Notes under the pieces: generated by a model
The model's database searches: none
What the model saw: the letters and a program-made list of their open reading frames with translations, nothing else
Told to the model about the DNA's origin: nothing
Made by a program: the position numbers and the translations under genes
Shown: piece after piece, positions 1-6,087 of the stretch
Numbering within the stretch: position 1 is the stretch's first letter
Layout: each line of letters starts with the position of its first letter
Origin: DASSUC01 sp035649895
GTDB taxonomy: Bacteria > Actinomycetota > Actinomycetes > Mycobacteriales > Micromonosporaceae
Reading direction: 5' to 3'
DNA: 11,793 bases
NCBI GenBank assembly: GCA_035649895.1
Contig: DASRIS010000145.1
Span: forward strand, 1-11,793

Positions 1-182
1 TGGGAGTCGCGTCGGGCAACGGCAAGGGGCAGATCTTCGTCAAGGGACAGGTGGTCAAGACCGTCCCCGAGTCGCAGATCGTCGAGACGCTGATCGAGGA
101 GGCGCTCCGGCTCGCCGAGGAGATGGGCGCCGAGCTGCCGGAGGAGCTGCGCGGCCTGGCGCCGAGCGTGTCCGTCCACTAA
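1..182 (+). CDS. ispG: 4-hydroxy-3-methylbut-2-en-1-yl diphosphate synthase (flavodoxin), C-terminal end
   Basis: This is the last 59 codons of a gene entering from the left; the reading frame starts at base 3 and ends at TAA 180-182. IspG (GcpE) is the cytosolic 4Fe-4S enzyme that reduces methylerythritol cyclodiphosphate to HMBPP in the MEP isoprenoid pathway. The visible residues begin GVASGNGKGQIFVKGQVVKT and continue into VPESQIVETLIEEALRLAEE, which is the characteristic C-terminal block of actinobacterial IspG just after the conserved VNGPGEA region. The cluster cysteines lie outside the window. A neighbouring GNAT gene downstream is the same arrangement as Rv2868c-Rv2867c in Mycobacterium tuberculosis. 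Identification is from recognised family sequence, not from a search. The acidic helix and short tail look intact, so the gene end is probably normal. Confidence 0.9.
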   Translation, partial: GVASGNGKGQIFVKGQVVKTVPESQIVETLIEEALRLAEEMGAELPEELRGLAPSVSVH

Positions 183-192
183 GGACGTAGTA

Positions 193-223
193 GGGTGCCC
201 CGGGCCGCCGGTCCGGGGCACCC
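193..223. terminator. Terminator-like hairpin between convergent ispG and padR
   Basis: Bases 193-203 (GGGTGCCCCGG) pair perfectly with 213-223 (CCGGGGCACCC), giving an 11-bp GC-rich stem with a 9-base loop. It starts 10 bases after the ispG stop and ends 19 bases before the padR stop. There is no T-tract on either side, so it would be an intrinsic terminator of the U-less type common in actinobacteria, probably working in both directions. Confidence 0.75.
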
Positions 224-242
224 GCGCGTACGCGTACCCGGC

Positions 243-815
243 TCACTCGCTGTCGGCGAGGATCGCGTAGAGCTTGCGCTTGGTCTCGGTGAGCACCTCC
301 AGCGCCCGGGCCCGCTGCTCGTCCGTGCCGGCGAAGCCGACCTGGCGCAGGGCGTGCATGATGCCGAACGCGGCCTCGCGGAAGTCCTGCGCCTGCGACA
401 CGGTGTCGTCGGCGAACTCCTGCCAGGGCGCGTTCTCCGCGGCGCGGGCCGCCTCAGCGCGCCCGGCCTCGGTCAGCGTGAACCGCTTGCGGCCCTCGCT
501 GGTCTCGCTGACGATCAGCCCCTCGTCCTCCAGCAGCTGCAGGGTCGGGTAGATCGACCCCGGGCTGGGGCGCCAGATGCCGCCGGTGCGGGCGTCGAGC
601 TCGGAGATCATCTCGTACCCGTGCATCGGGCGCTCGGTCAGCAGCGCCAGCACGGCCGCGCGTACGTTGCCCCGCCGGCCGCCGCGCCCGCGCCCCCGCC
701 CGCGACCCGGGCCATGCCCGAAGCCGGGACCGAAGCCCGCGCCGTGCCCGCCGAACGGCGGCCGCCACGGCCCGAACGCGAACCTGCGGGGGTCATGAAG
801 CCAGTGATGGATCAT
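243..815 (-). CDS. PadR family transcriptional regulator with Gly/Arg-rich N-terminus
   Basis: This 190-aa protein is a PadR-type winged-helix repressor. Residues 51-101 form the helix-turn-helix core (VRAAVLALL, then HGYEMISEL, then SPGSIYPTLQLLEDEGLI), residues 102-120 the wing (ETSEGRKRFTLTEAGRA), and about 140-190 a helical dimerisation tail. These are the family hallmarks: HGYE, the PG(S/T)IYP turn and the LTxxGR wing. Residues 1-50 are unusual: an aromatic/Pro segment followed by a GHGPGRGRGRGRGG-like low-complexity run, which may add nonspecific DNA or nucleic-acid contact. The ATG at 815 is supported by a GGAGGGG ribosome site (minus strand of 820-826) four bases upstream. The gene faces ispG and is divergent from the GNAT gene; its promoter carries nested inverted repeats, suggesting autorepression. 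The inducing ligand and targets are unknown. PadR proteins often control efflux or phenolic-stress genes, but none is directly adjacent. Confidence 0.92.
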   Translation of the reverse strand: MIHHWLHDPRRFAFGPWRPPFGGHGAGFGPGFGHGPGRGRGRGRGGRRGNVRAAVLALLTERPMHGYEMISELDARTGGIWRPSPGSIYPTLQLLEDEGLIVSETSEGRKRFTLTEAGRAEAARAAENAPWQEFADDTVSQAQDFREAAFGIMHALRQVGFAGTDEQRARALEVLTETKRKLYAILADSE

Positions 816-830
816 ACTTCCCCTCCAAGG

Positions 831-873
831 ATATCGTTGATATGTTAACGATATATCGGCAATACATCAACGA
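831..873. promoter_or_regulatory. Nested inverted repeats, probable PadR operator
   Basis: Three overlapping symmetric elements are visible. ATATCGTT (831-838) is mirrored by AACGATAT (847-854). CGATATATCG (849-858) is a perfect 10-bp palindrome. TCGTTGAT (834-841) is mirrored by ATCAACGA (866-873). They cover the -10, spacer and -35 of the predicted padR promoter, so a bound dimer would block RNA polymerase. PadR operators typically contain dyad AT-rich motifs, and autoregulation is common in the family. The same site could also affect the divergent GNAT gene at 918. Binding by this PadR is inferred. Confidence 0.6.
842..870 (-). promoter_or_regulatory. Predicted padR promoter
   Basis: Read on the minus strand there is a -35 TTGATG (870-865), a spacer of exactly 17 bases, and a -10 TAACAT (847-842), followed about 20-25 bases later by the padR ribosome site. 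The region is strikingly AT-rich for this genome. It fits a sigma-70-class promoter; the transcription start would lie near 835. Confidence 0.6.
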
Positions 874-917
874 CAAGTGACCTCCGAGATCGTCCATTTT
901 CTGGCACATTGGTAGGC

Positions 918-1757
918 GTGCTCACGTTGCCCGTCCGTACGTTGGGCGAGGGCGACCGTGCCGCGGTGGAGCGGGTGCTCGACCGGGACCCGATCGCCGC
1001 GGCCCAGGTCGCGGAGCGGGTGCGAGCACGCGGCCTGGGCCGGTGGTCGACCCTGGGGACCTTGCTGGGCTACGGTGCCGGCCGGCAGCTCGACGCGGTG
1101 TGCTGGGTCGGCACCGGGCTGATCCCGGTGCAGGCCACGCCGGTGTCTGTCGCGGCCTTTGCGGAGCTGCTCGGCAACCGGCCGCACGACTGCTCGTCGA
1201 TCCTCGGCCCGGCCGACGCCGTGCTCGGGCTATGGCAGCGGCTGGGCGAGCGGTGGGGCCCGGCGCGGGAGATCCGCGCCGCCCAGCCGCTGCTGGTCGC
1301 CGACGCGCCGCCCGCCGTCCGGGCCGACCCCGGAGTGCGCCGGGTCCGGCCGGACGAGCTTGACGTGCTCTACCCGGCGGCGGTGGCGATGTACACGGAG
1401 GAGGTCGGGATCTCGCCGACGGCCGAGGACGGTGGGCGGTGCTACCGGCACCGGGTCGCCGAGCTGGTGCGGCACCGGCGGGCGTACGCCCGGATCGTGG
1501 CGGGCCGGGTCGTCTTCAAGGCAGAGGTGGCCGTGGTCACCCGGCACACGGCACAGGTGCAGGGGGTGTGGGTCGCCCCGCAGTGGCGTGGCCAGGGCGT
1601 CGCCACGGCCGGTCTGGCGACCGTCGTGCGCGACGTGCTGCGCACGGTGGCGCCCAGCGTGAGCCTTTACGTCAACGACTACAACCACGCCGCCCGGCGG
1701 GTGTACGCCCGCTGCGGGTTCCGTGAGGTCGGCACGTTCGCGACCGTGCTGTTCTAG
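918..1757 (+). CDS. DUF4081 / GNAT family N-acetyltransferase
   Basis: This 279-aa two-domain protein has an N-terminal DUF4081-like half (about residues 1-115) and a C-terminal GNAT acetyltransferase fold. The GNAT acetyl-CoA pyrophosphate loop is QWRGQGVA at residues 222-229, preceded by the beta-bulge strand QGVWVAP and followed by SLYVNDYNHAARRVYARCGF, a typical motif B end (N..A...Y...GF). It probably acetylates an amine on a small molecule or protein; the substrate is unknown. It corresponds in position and architecture to Rv2867c, next to ispG in Mycobacterium tuberculosis. I favour the GTG at 918, which gives an N-terminus MLTLPVRTLGEGD resembling homologues; a TTG at 909 in the same frame would add three residues. 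A purine-rich GGTAGG lies just before it, and initiation may be weak or nearly leaderless. It stops at TAG 1755-1757 facing the leftward gene. Confidence 0.85.
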   Translation: MLTLPVRTLGEGDRAAVERVLDRDPIAAAQVAERVRARGLGRWSTLGTLLGYGAGRQLDAVCWVGTGLIPVQATPVSVAAFAELLGNRPHDCSSILGPADAVLGLWQRLGERWGPAREIRAAQPLLVADAPPAVRADPGVRRVRPDELDVLYPAAVAMYTEEVGISPTAEDGGRCYRHRVAELVRHRRAYARIVAGRVVFKAEVAVVTRHTAQVQGVWVAPQWRGQGVATAGLATVVRDVLRTVAPSVSLYVNDYNHAARRVYARCGFREVGTFATVLF

Positions 1758-1793
1758 GCCCGGCGCACCGCTGGGGCCCGGCGCGCCGCTGGG
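1757..1793. repeat. Two-copy tandem 18-bp GC repeat after the GNAT gene
   Basis: GGCCCGGCGCACCGCTGGG (1757-1775) is repeated as GGCCCGGCGCGCCGCTGGG (1775-1793), an 18-base period with one A/G difference. It begins in the GNAT stop codon and fills most of the 48-base gap between the convergent GNAT gene and the 181-aa gene. The copies can form GC-rich secondary structure and may act as a terminator, but no long clean stem was found. Confidence 0.65.
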
Positions 1794-1805
1794 ATCCGTG
1801 GGCTG

Positions 1806-2351
1806 CTAGCTGGTTGCCGGGCCGCGGCGGCGCAGCTCGTCCACTGCGCCCATGGCGTCCCGGAGCTCGCCGAGCCACTGCTCGGCGTGCTGGCCGACGA
1901 GGCGTACGCACCACGCCAAGGCCTCCGAGCGGGAGCGGGCCACGCCGGCGTCGACCAGCGTGTCGAGCACCCGCCGCTCGGCCTGGCGCAGCCGCGTCAT
2001 CACCGGAGCGGCCAGCGTGGTGAACAGCTCGGTGGTGCCGCCGCAGGTGGCCCCCCAGCCGACCTTGCGCCGGTACCGGTGCTCGGTCTGCCGGGCCACC
2101 TGGATACGCCGGTCGCGGGTCGCCTCCCGGAAGCTGGCGATCCGGCCCTGCTCGGCCGCTGCCCGGTCGGCGTCTGTCGCGGCATTGGCATGGGTCGGCT
2201 CGGGCAGTGTGCCGATGATGATGATCTCGTCCCGGTCGACCACGACCTCCGGCCGGCCGGTGAACCAGTCGTCGGGCAGGGCGCCGGTCACCCAGGCCGC
2301 AGCGTCCTCGGCGGCCGGCGGCTCGCCCCGCCACTGTTGCTCCCTACGCAT
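1806..2351 (-). CDS. Uncharacterised actinobacterial protein with ribbon-helix-helix-like C-terminal segment
   Basis: I do not recognise a named family for this 181-aa soluble protein. Residues about 15-60 hold a compact segment (AAAWVTGALPDDWFTG, then EVVVDRDEIIIIGTL) that looks like a small beta-rich domain. Residues about 60-110 are charged and helical (RIASFREATRDRRIQVARQTEHRY). Residues about 120-165 (RRVLDTLVDAGVARSRSEAL then AWCVRLVGQ) resemble the helices of ribbon-helix-helix or other small DNA-binding proteins, where 'GVA.SRSEAL' follows a helix. No signal peptide or membrane segment is seen. The ATG at 2351 has a GAGAGGGG ribosome site (minus strand of 2358-2365) six bases upstream. 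It faces the GNAT gene and is divergent from the MFS gene. Its promoter contains direct repeats and a perfect palindrome, which would fit an autoregulated DNA-binding protein, but that is inference. Coding bias matches its neighbours. Confidence 0.75.
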   Translation of the reverse strand: MRREQQWRGEPPAAEDAAAWVTGALPDDWFTGRPEVVVDRDEIIIIGTLPEPTHANAATDADRAAAEQGRIASFREATRDRRIQVARQTEHRYRRKVGWGATCGGTTELFTTLAAPVMTRLRQAERRVLDTLVDAGVARSRSEALAWCVRLVGQHAEQWLGELRDAMGAVDELRRRGPATS

Positions 2352-2365
2352 CTCCAGCCCCTCTC

Positions 2366-2387
2366 ATTACGGTGATTACATCATTAC
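2366..2387. repeat. Three ATTAC direct repeats over the -10 region
   Basis: ATTAC occurs at 2366-2370, 2375-2379 and 2383-2387 (GTAAT on the gene's strand), spaced 9 and 8 bases apart, close to one helical turn. They overlap the -10 of the predicted leftward promoter. Phased short direct repeats are the usual operator style of ribbon-helix-helix repressors, so these are candidate operator sites. Confidence 0.55.
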
Positions 2388-2403
2388 AACGTTGCTCGAG
2401 CAA
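2375..2403 (-). promoter_or_regulatory. Predicted promoter for the 181-aa gene
   Basis: On the minus strand a -35 TTGCTC (2403-2398), a 17-base spacer and a -10 TGTAAT (2380-2375, five of six bases of TATAAT) precede the ATG at 2351 by about 24 bases. The start of transcription would be near 2368, leaving a short leader that just contains the GAGAGGGG ribosome site. Confidence 0.55.
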
Positions 2404-2405
2404 CG
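2390..2405. promoter_or_regulatory. Perfect 16-bp palindrome in the divergent promoter region
   Basis: CGTTGCTCGAGCAACG is perfectly self-complementary, an 8+8 dyad without spacer. It overlaps the -35 of the predicted leftward promoter and lies 86 bases upstream of the MFS start, so a dimeric regulator bound here could govern both divergent genes. No dedicated regulator gene sits beside it except possibly the 181-aa protein. Confidence 0.6.
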
Positions 2406-2491
2406 CAAGGCCACCGGGGGTGTGCTGAGTCGGGAGCGGGTGCCGGTCGTCCCTGTTAACGTCGAGCGGGCGCGAGGGAGGAGGGCTACCC

Positions 2492-3829
2492 GTGACCTCC
2501 CTGCGTCAGGATCTGCACTTTCGCCGTTACTGGCTGGCGCGGATGGTCTCCCTGAGCGGCTCCATGATCACTTACGTGGTCCTGCCCATCCTCGTGTACC
2601 AGCTCACCGGCTCCAACCTGTGGACCGGCCTGGTGGCCGTCTCCGAGGCGCTGCCGTACGTCTGCTTCGGGCTGGTCGCCGGGGCGCTCGCGGACCGGCT
2701 GGACCGGCGGCGGCTGATGGTCGCCATGGACCTCGCCAGCGCTGCGGTGCTGGCCAGCCTGCCGCTGGCGTACCTGGCCGGAGTCCTGACCGCACCGCAC
2801 GTGCTGGTCGCGGGGTTCGTCGTCCAGGCGTTCTTCGTGTTCTTCGACGCGGCCAACTTTGGCGCGCTGCCGGCCCTGGTCGGCCGGGACCGGCTGGGCG
2901 CAGCCAACTCCGCCGTCATCGGCGGCGGCACGGTCATCGAGCTCGCGGTGCCGGCCCTGGTCGGCGTGCTGCTGGTGCTGCTGGCGCCGGCTCCGCTGCT
3001 GGCGCTGGACGCACTGTCGTTCATCGCCTCGGCGCTGCTGCTGCGGGCGATCACCGCGCCGATGGGCCTGGGCCGCTCCGGGGACCGGGCGCCGCTGGTC
3101 TCCGAGATCCGCGAAGGCCTGAGCTTCCTGGTCAACCACCCCCTGCTGCGTGTGCTGACCGTGCTCGGTGTCCTGGTCAACATCGGGATCGCGGCCTTCC
3201 TGAGCCAGCTGGTCCCCTGGTTGGACCAGGTGCTGCGGATCGCGCCGGCGGAGGATCCCCGGCTCGGCGCGGTCTGGGCGGTGCTCGGCGCCGGTGGGCT
3301 CGCCGGCAGCCTGCTCTACCCCCGGATCACCCGTAGGCTCGGCGAGACCCAGGTGGCGCAGGTCTTCATGCCGGCATCGCTGGTCTGCGTCGTTGCCTGC
3401 GCGCTGCTCGACCAGTGGCTGCTCGCCGCGGTCGCCGTCGGCCTGTGGTACCTGACCTTCATCGTGGTCGCGCTGACCACCATCACGCTGCGCCAGCAGA
3501 TCACGCCGGACCACCTCCAGGGCCGGGTCAACACCGTGGGGCGCATGCTCGCGTTCGGCGCCGGCTGGCCGGTCGGCGCGCTCGCGGCCGGGCTGCTGTC
3601 CGAGGCGTACGGGCCGCGGGCCGCGCTGTGGCTCGCCGCCGCGATGGTCGCCGTGGCCTGCGTGGTGGCCTGGGCCGCGCTGCCCAGGGCCGCGCCGGCC
3701 AGCCCGGACGGGTGGCGGGCGGTGGGCTCACCTGAGTTGGGAGCGCGGGCACCGGCGTCGGAGTGGTTGACTGACAGGCCTGAGGGTGCCGGAGAGGAGC
3801 GGGCGTGGCCGGACGAGAGCCGCCGCTGA
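2492..3829 (+). CDS. MFS transporter, drug-efflux-like (DHA3/MFS_3 type)
   Basis: This 445-aa polytopic membrane protein belongs to the major facilitator superfamily, in the proton-driven drug or macrolide efflux-like branch. It has about 12 hydrophobic segments. The cytoplasmic loop between helices 2 and 3 carries the MFS signature GALADRLDRRRLMV (about residues 64-77), and the N-terminus (LRQDLHFRRYWLARMVSLSG) is typical of MFS_3 efflux proteins. The substrate cannot be read from sequence. The GTG at 2492 has a strong GGGAGGAGGG ribosome site at 2476-2485. The last helix ends near LPRA at about residue 397, after which about 48 hydrophilic residues form an unusual cytoplasmic tail. That tail runs over the ribosome site and first codons of the next gene (25-base overlap), so this gene and glnA4 are likely co-transcribed and translationally linked. 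An import role for the glnA4 substrate, or export of its product, is possible but unproven. Confidence 0.88.
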   Translation: MTSLRQDLHFRRYWLARMVSLSGSMITYVVLPILVYQLTGSNLWTGLVAVSEALPYVCFGLVAGALADRLDRRRLMVAMDLASAAVLASLPLAYLAGVLTAPHVLVAGFVVQAFFVFFDAANFGALPALVGRDRLGAANSAVIGGGTVIELAVPALVGVLLVLLAPAPLLALDALSFIASALLLRAITAPMGLGRSGDRAPLVSEIREGLSFLVNHPLLRVLTVLGVLVNIGIAAFLSQLVPWLDQVLRIAPAEDPRLGAVWAVLGAGGLAGSLLYPRITRRLGETQVAQVFMPASLVCVVACALLDQWLLAAVAVGLWYLTFIVVALTTITLRQQITPDHLQGRVNTVGRMLAFGAGWPVGALAAGLLSEAYGPRAALWLAAAMVAVACVVAWAALPRAAPASPDGWRAVGSPELGARAPASEWLTDRPEGAGEERAWPDESRR

Positions 3830-5181
3830 CCCTGGAGGAGCTGCGGGTCGCCGTGCAGGCGGGCCGGGTCGACACGGTCGCCCTGGCCATTGTGGACATG
3901 CAGGGCCGGTTGCAGGGCAAGCGGTTCCACGCGCCGTACTTCCTCGACGAGGTGGTGCCGCACGGCGCCGAGGGCTGCAACTACCTGCTCGCGGTGGACG
4001 TCGACATGAACACCGTCGACGGGTACGAGATGTCCTCCTGGCAGCGCGGGTACGGCGACTTCGCGATGGTGCCGGACCTGGCCACCCTGCGCCAGGTGCC
4101 CTGGCAGCCGTGCACCGCGCTGGTCCTGGCCGACCTGGCCTGGCTCGACGGCCGGCCGGTGCTCGCCTCCCCGCGGCAGGTCCTGCGCCGCCAGCTCGAC
4201 CGCCTCGCCGCGCACGGGCTGACCGCCTTCGTCGGCACCGAGCTCGAGTTCGTCATCTACCAGGACACGTACGAGGAGGCGTGGCGGCGGGGCTACCGGA
4301 AGCTGACCCCGGCCAACCTCTACAACGTGGACTACTCGCTGCAAGGCACCGCCCGCGTGGAGCCGCTGCTGCGCCGGATCCGGCTCGCGATGGCCGGCGC
4401 CGGCCTGGCCCCGGAGAGCGCCAAGGGCGAGTGCAACCTCGGCCAGCACGAGATCGCCTTCCGCTACGCCGAGGCGCTGACCACCTGCGACCACCATGCG
4501 ATCTACAAGAACGGCGCCAAGGAGATCGCCGCGCAGGAGGGCCTGTCGGTCACGTTCATGGCCAAGCCCAACGAGCGGGAGGGCAGCTCCTGCCACATCC
4601 ACTTCTCGCTGCGCGACTCCCGTACCGGTGAGCCCGTGATGGCCGGCGGCGAGGGGCCGGCCGGGCTGTCGCCGCGCGGCGCGCAGGTGGTCGCCGGGCT
4701 GCTCGCCGCCACCCGGGAGCTGTCACTGTTCCTCGCGCCGCACGTGAACTCGTACAAGCGCTACCAGCCCGGCTCGTTCGCGCCCACCGCGGTGCGGTGG
4801 GGCCGGGACAACCGCACCTGCGCGCTGCGCGTGGTCGGCCACGGCGGGGCGTCGACCCGGGTGGAGCACCGGGTGCCCGGCGCCGACGTGAACCCGTACC
4901 TCGCGGTGGCGGCCCTGGTCGCCGGCGCGCTGCAAGGCCTGGAGCGGGGCCTGGAGCTGGAGCCGGAGGTCACCGGCAACGCGTACGACGACACGGACGC
5001 GCCCCGGGTGCCCTCGACGCTGCGCGACGCCCTGGCCCTGTGGGAGGCCAGCCCGCTCGCGCAGGACGCGTTCGGGGCCGAGGTGGTGGCGCACTACGCC
5101 AACAACGCCCGGGTGGAGCTGGCCGCCTACGAGGCGGCGGTCACCGACTGGGAGCTGTTCCGCGGGTTCGAGCGGCTGTGA
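3805..5181 (+). CDS. glnA4: GlnA4-type glutamine synthetase family protein (gamma-glutamyl amide ligase)
   Basis: This 458-aa enzyme has the full glutamine-synthetase fold: an N-terminal beta-grasp domain containing VDMQGRLQGKRF, then the catalytic domain. Metal and substrate residues are visible: E146 and E148 in GTELEF; E209 and E216 in GECNLGQHE; H264 and H266 in GSSCHIHFSL; R319 in NSYKRYQPG; R337 and R342 in DNRTCALRV; E354 in RVEHR. It uses ATP to join glutamate to an amine. Its length and context match Mycobacterium tuberculosis GlnA4 (Rv2860c, 457 aa). The Streptomyces coelicolor GlnA4 has been described as a gamma-glutamylethanolamide synthetase, so ordinary ammonium assimilation is unlikely. 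The neighbours (SDR, C26 hydrolase) suggest a catabolic set for a gamma-glutamylated amine or amino alcohol. The GTG at 3805 has GGAGAGGAG at 3791-3799 inside the MFS gene. The canonical adenylylation tyrosine motif was not recognised. The exact amine substrate is inferred. Confidence 0.9.
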   Translation: MAGREPPLTLEELRVAVQAGRVDTVALAIVDMQGRLQGKRFHAPYFLDEVVPHGAEGCNYLLAVDVDMNTVDGYEMSSWQRGYGDFAMVPDLATLRQVPWQPCTALVLADLAWLDGRPVLASPRQVLRRQLDRLAAHGLTAFVGTELEFVIYQDTYEEAWRRGYRKLTPANLYNVDYSLQGTARVEPLLRRIRLAMAGAGLAPESAKGECNLGQHEIAFRYAEALTTCDHHAIYKNGAKEIAAQEGLSVTFMAKPNEREGSSCHIHFSLRDSRTGEPVMAGGEGPAGLSPRGAQVVAGLLAATRELSLFLAPHVNSYKRYQPGSFAPTAVRWGRDNRTCALRVVGHGGASTRVEHRVPGADVNPYLAVAALVAGALQGLERGLELEPEVTGNAYDDTDAPRVPSTLRDALALWEASPLAQDAFGAEVVAHYANNARVELAAYEAAVTDWELFRGFERL

Positions 5182-5204
5182 CCGCGTAGACAGAGGAGGA
5201 CTGG

Positions 5205-5972
5205 GTGGGCGACCGACTGCGGGACCGGGTGGCCGTCGTCACCGGCGCGGGCAGCGGGATCGGGCTGGCCACCGCCCGGCGGTTCGCCGCGGAGGGCGCC
5301 CGGGTGGTCGCGGTCGACGTCAACCCGCAGACCGCGGCCGCTGCCGCGGCGGAGGTGGGCGGCGAGCCGGTGACCTGTGACGTCACCGACGAAGCGGCGG
5401 TACGCGACCTCTTCGAGCAGGTCGTGGCGGGTCACGGCCGGGTGGACGTCGCTTTTAACAACGCCGGCATCTCCCCGCCGGAGGACGACTCCATCCTCGA
5501 GACCGACCTGGCGGCCTGGGAGCGGGTGCAGCGGGTCAACCTCACCTCGGTCTACCTGTGCAGCAAGTACGCGATCGGCCACATGCGCCGGCAGGGTCGG
5601 GGCTCGGTCATCAACACGGCCAGCTTCGTCGCGCTGATGGGCGCGGCGACCTCGCAGATCTCCTACACCGCGAGCAAGGGCGGGGTCCTGGCGATGACCC
5701 GCGAGCTGGGCGTCCAGTTCGCCCGAGAAGGGGTACGGGTCAACGCGCTGTGCCCCGGACCGGTCAACACGCCCCTGCTCAAGGAGCTGTTCGCGGCCGA
5801 CCCGGAGCGGGCCGCGCGCCGGCTCGTACACGTGCCGATGGGCCGCTTCGCCGAGCCGGAGGAGATCGCCGCCGCGGTGGCGTTCCTCGCCAGCGACGAC
5901 GCTTCGTTCATCACCGCCAGCACCTTCGTGGTCGACGGCGGCATCACCGGCGCCTACGTCACGCCGTTGTGA
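5205..5972 (+). CDS. SDR family NAD-dependent oxidoreductase
   Basis: This 255-aa classical short-chain dehydrogenase/reductase has TGAGSGIG at residues 13-20 (Rossmann loop), D38 at the end of beta-2 favouring NAD(H), D59 in the CDV motif, NNAG at 85-88, and the catalytic set N112, S140, Y154 and K158 (YTASK). The C-terminus VDGGITGAY is usual for the family. It should oxidise an alcohol to a carbonyl or the reverse in the cytosol. Position and length match Rv2857c, which also sits near glnA4. In a gamma-glutamylethanolamide pathway it could oxidise the hydroxyl to the aldehyde; this is inference. The GTG at 5205 has a strong AGGAGG at 5194-5199, 23 bases after the glnA4 stop, so it is most likely in the same operon. 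Confidence 0.9.
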   Translation: MGDRLRDRVAVVTGAGSGIGLATARRFAAEGARVVAVDVNPQTAAAAAAEVGGEPVTCDVTDEAAVRDLFEQVVAGHGRVDVAFNNAGISPPEDDSILETDLAAWERVQRVNLTSVYLCSKYAIGHMRRQGRGSVINTASFVALMGAATSQISYTASKGGVLAMTRELGVQFAREGVRVNALCPGPVNTPLLKELFAADPERAARRLVHVPMGRFAEPEEIAAAVAFLASDDASFITASTFVVDGGITGAYVTPL

Positions 5973-6042
5973 CCCGTCTCACCACCACCAGGCCGGTGTC
6001 GGATAGCCGGCGCGGAGGAGGGTCGACCATACGGATCTTGGG

Positions 6043-6048
6043 TAGGTT
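6043..6048 (+). promoter_or_regulatory. Possible -10 element upstream of the C26 hydrolase
   Basis: TAGGTT fits the actinobacterial TANNNT/TAGGAT -10 pattern and lies 39 bases before the GTG at 6088, inside the 115-base gap after the SDR gene. No good -35 is seen. It suggests that the C26 gene can be transcribed on its own as well as by read-through. Confidence 0.35.
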
Positions 6049-6087
6049 AGGGGTGAAAGCTCCGAAAGCCATCGTGAGGAGAATCCC

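Noticed and set aside
660..720. Repetitive GC-rich tract that might be taken for a CRISPR or VNTR
   Set aside because: It codes in frame for the Gly/Arg run of the PadR protein; there are no spaced identical repeats.
1852..3336. Long plus-strand open frame (494 codons) spanning the 181-aa gene and half of the MFS gene
   Set aside because: It crosses a divergent promoter region, is Arg/Ala/Gly-rich noise, and is antisense to one gene and out of frame with another. High GC leaves such frames open.
2486..3514. Minus-strand open frame (342 codons) antisense to the MFS gene
   Set aside because: Composition rich in Gln, Asp, Arg and His is the usual antisense shadow of a membrane protein in high-GC DNA; no domain motif and no ribosome site.
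3316..4602. Minus-strand open frame (428 codons) antisense to MFS and glnA4
   Set aside because: The plus-strand genes here have clear catalytic and membrane motifs; the antisense product has none.
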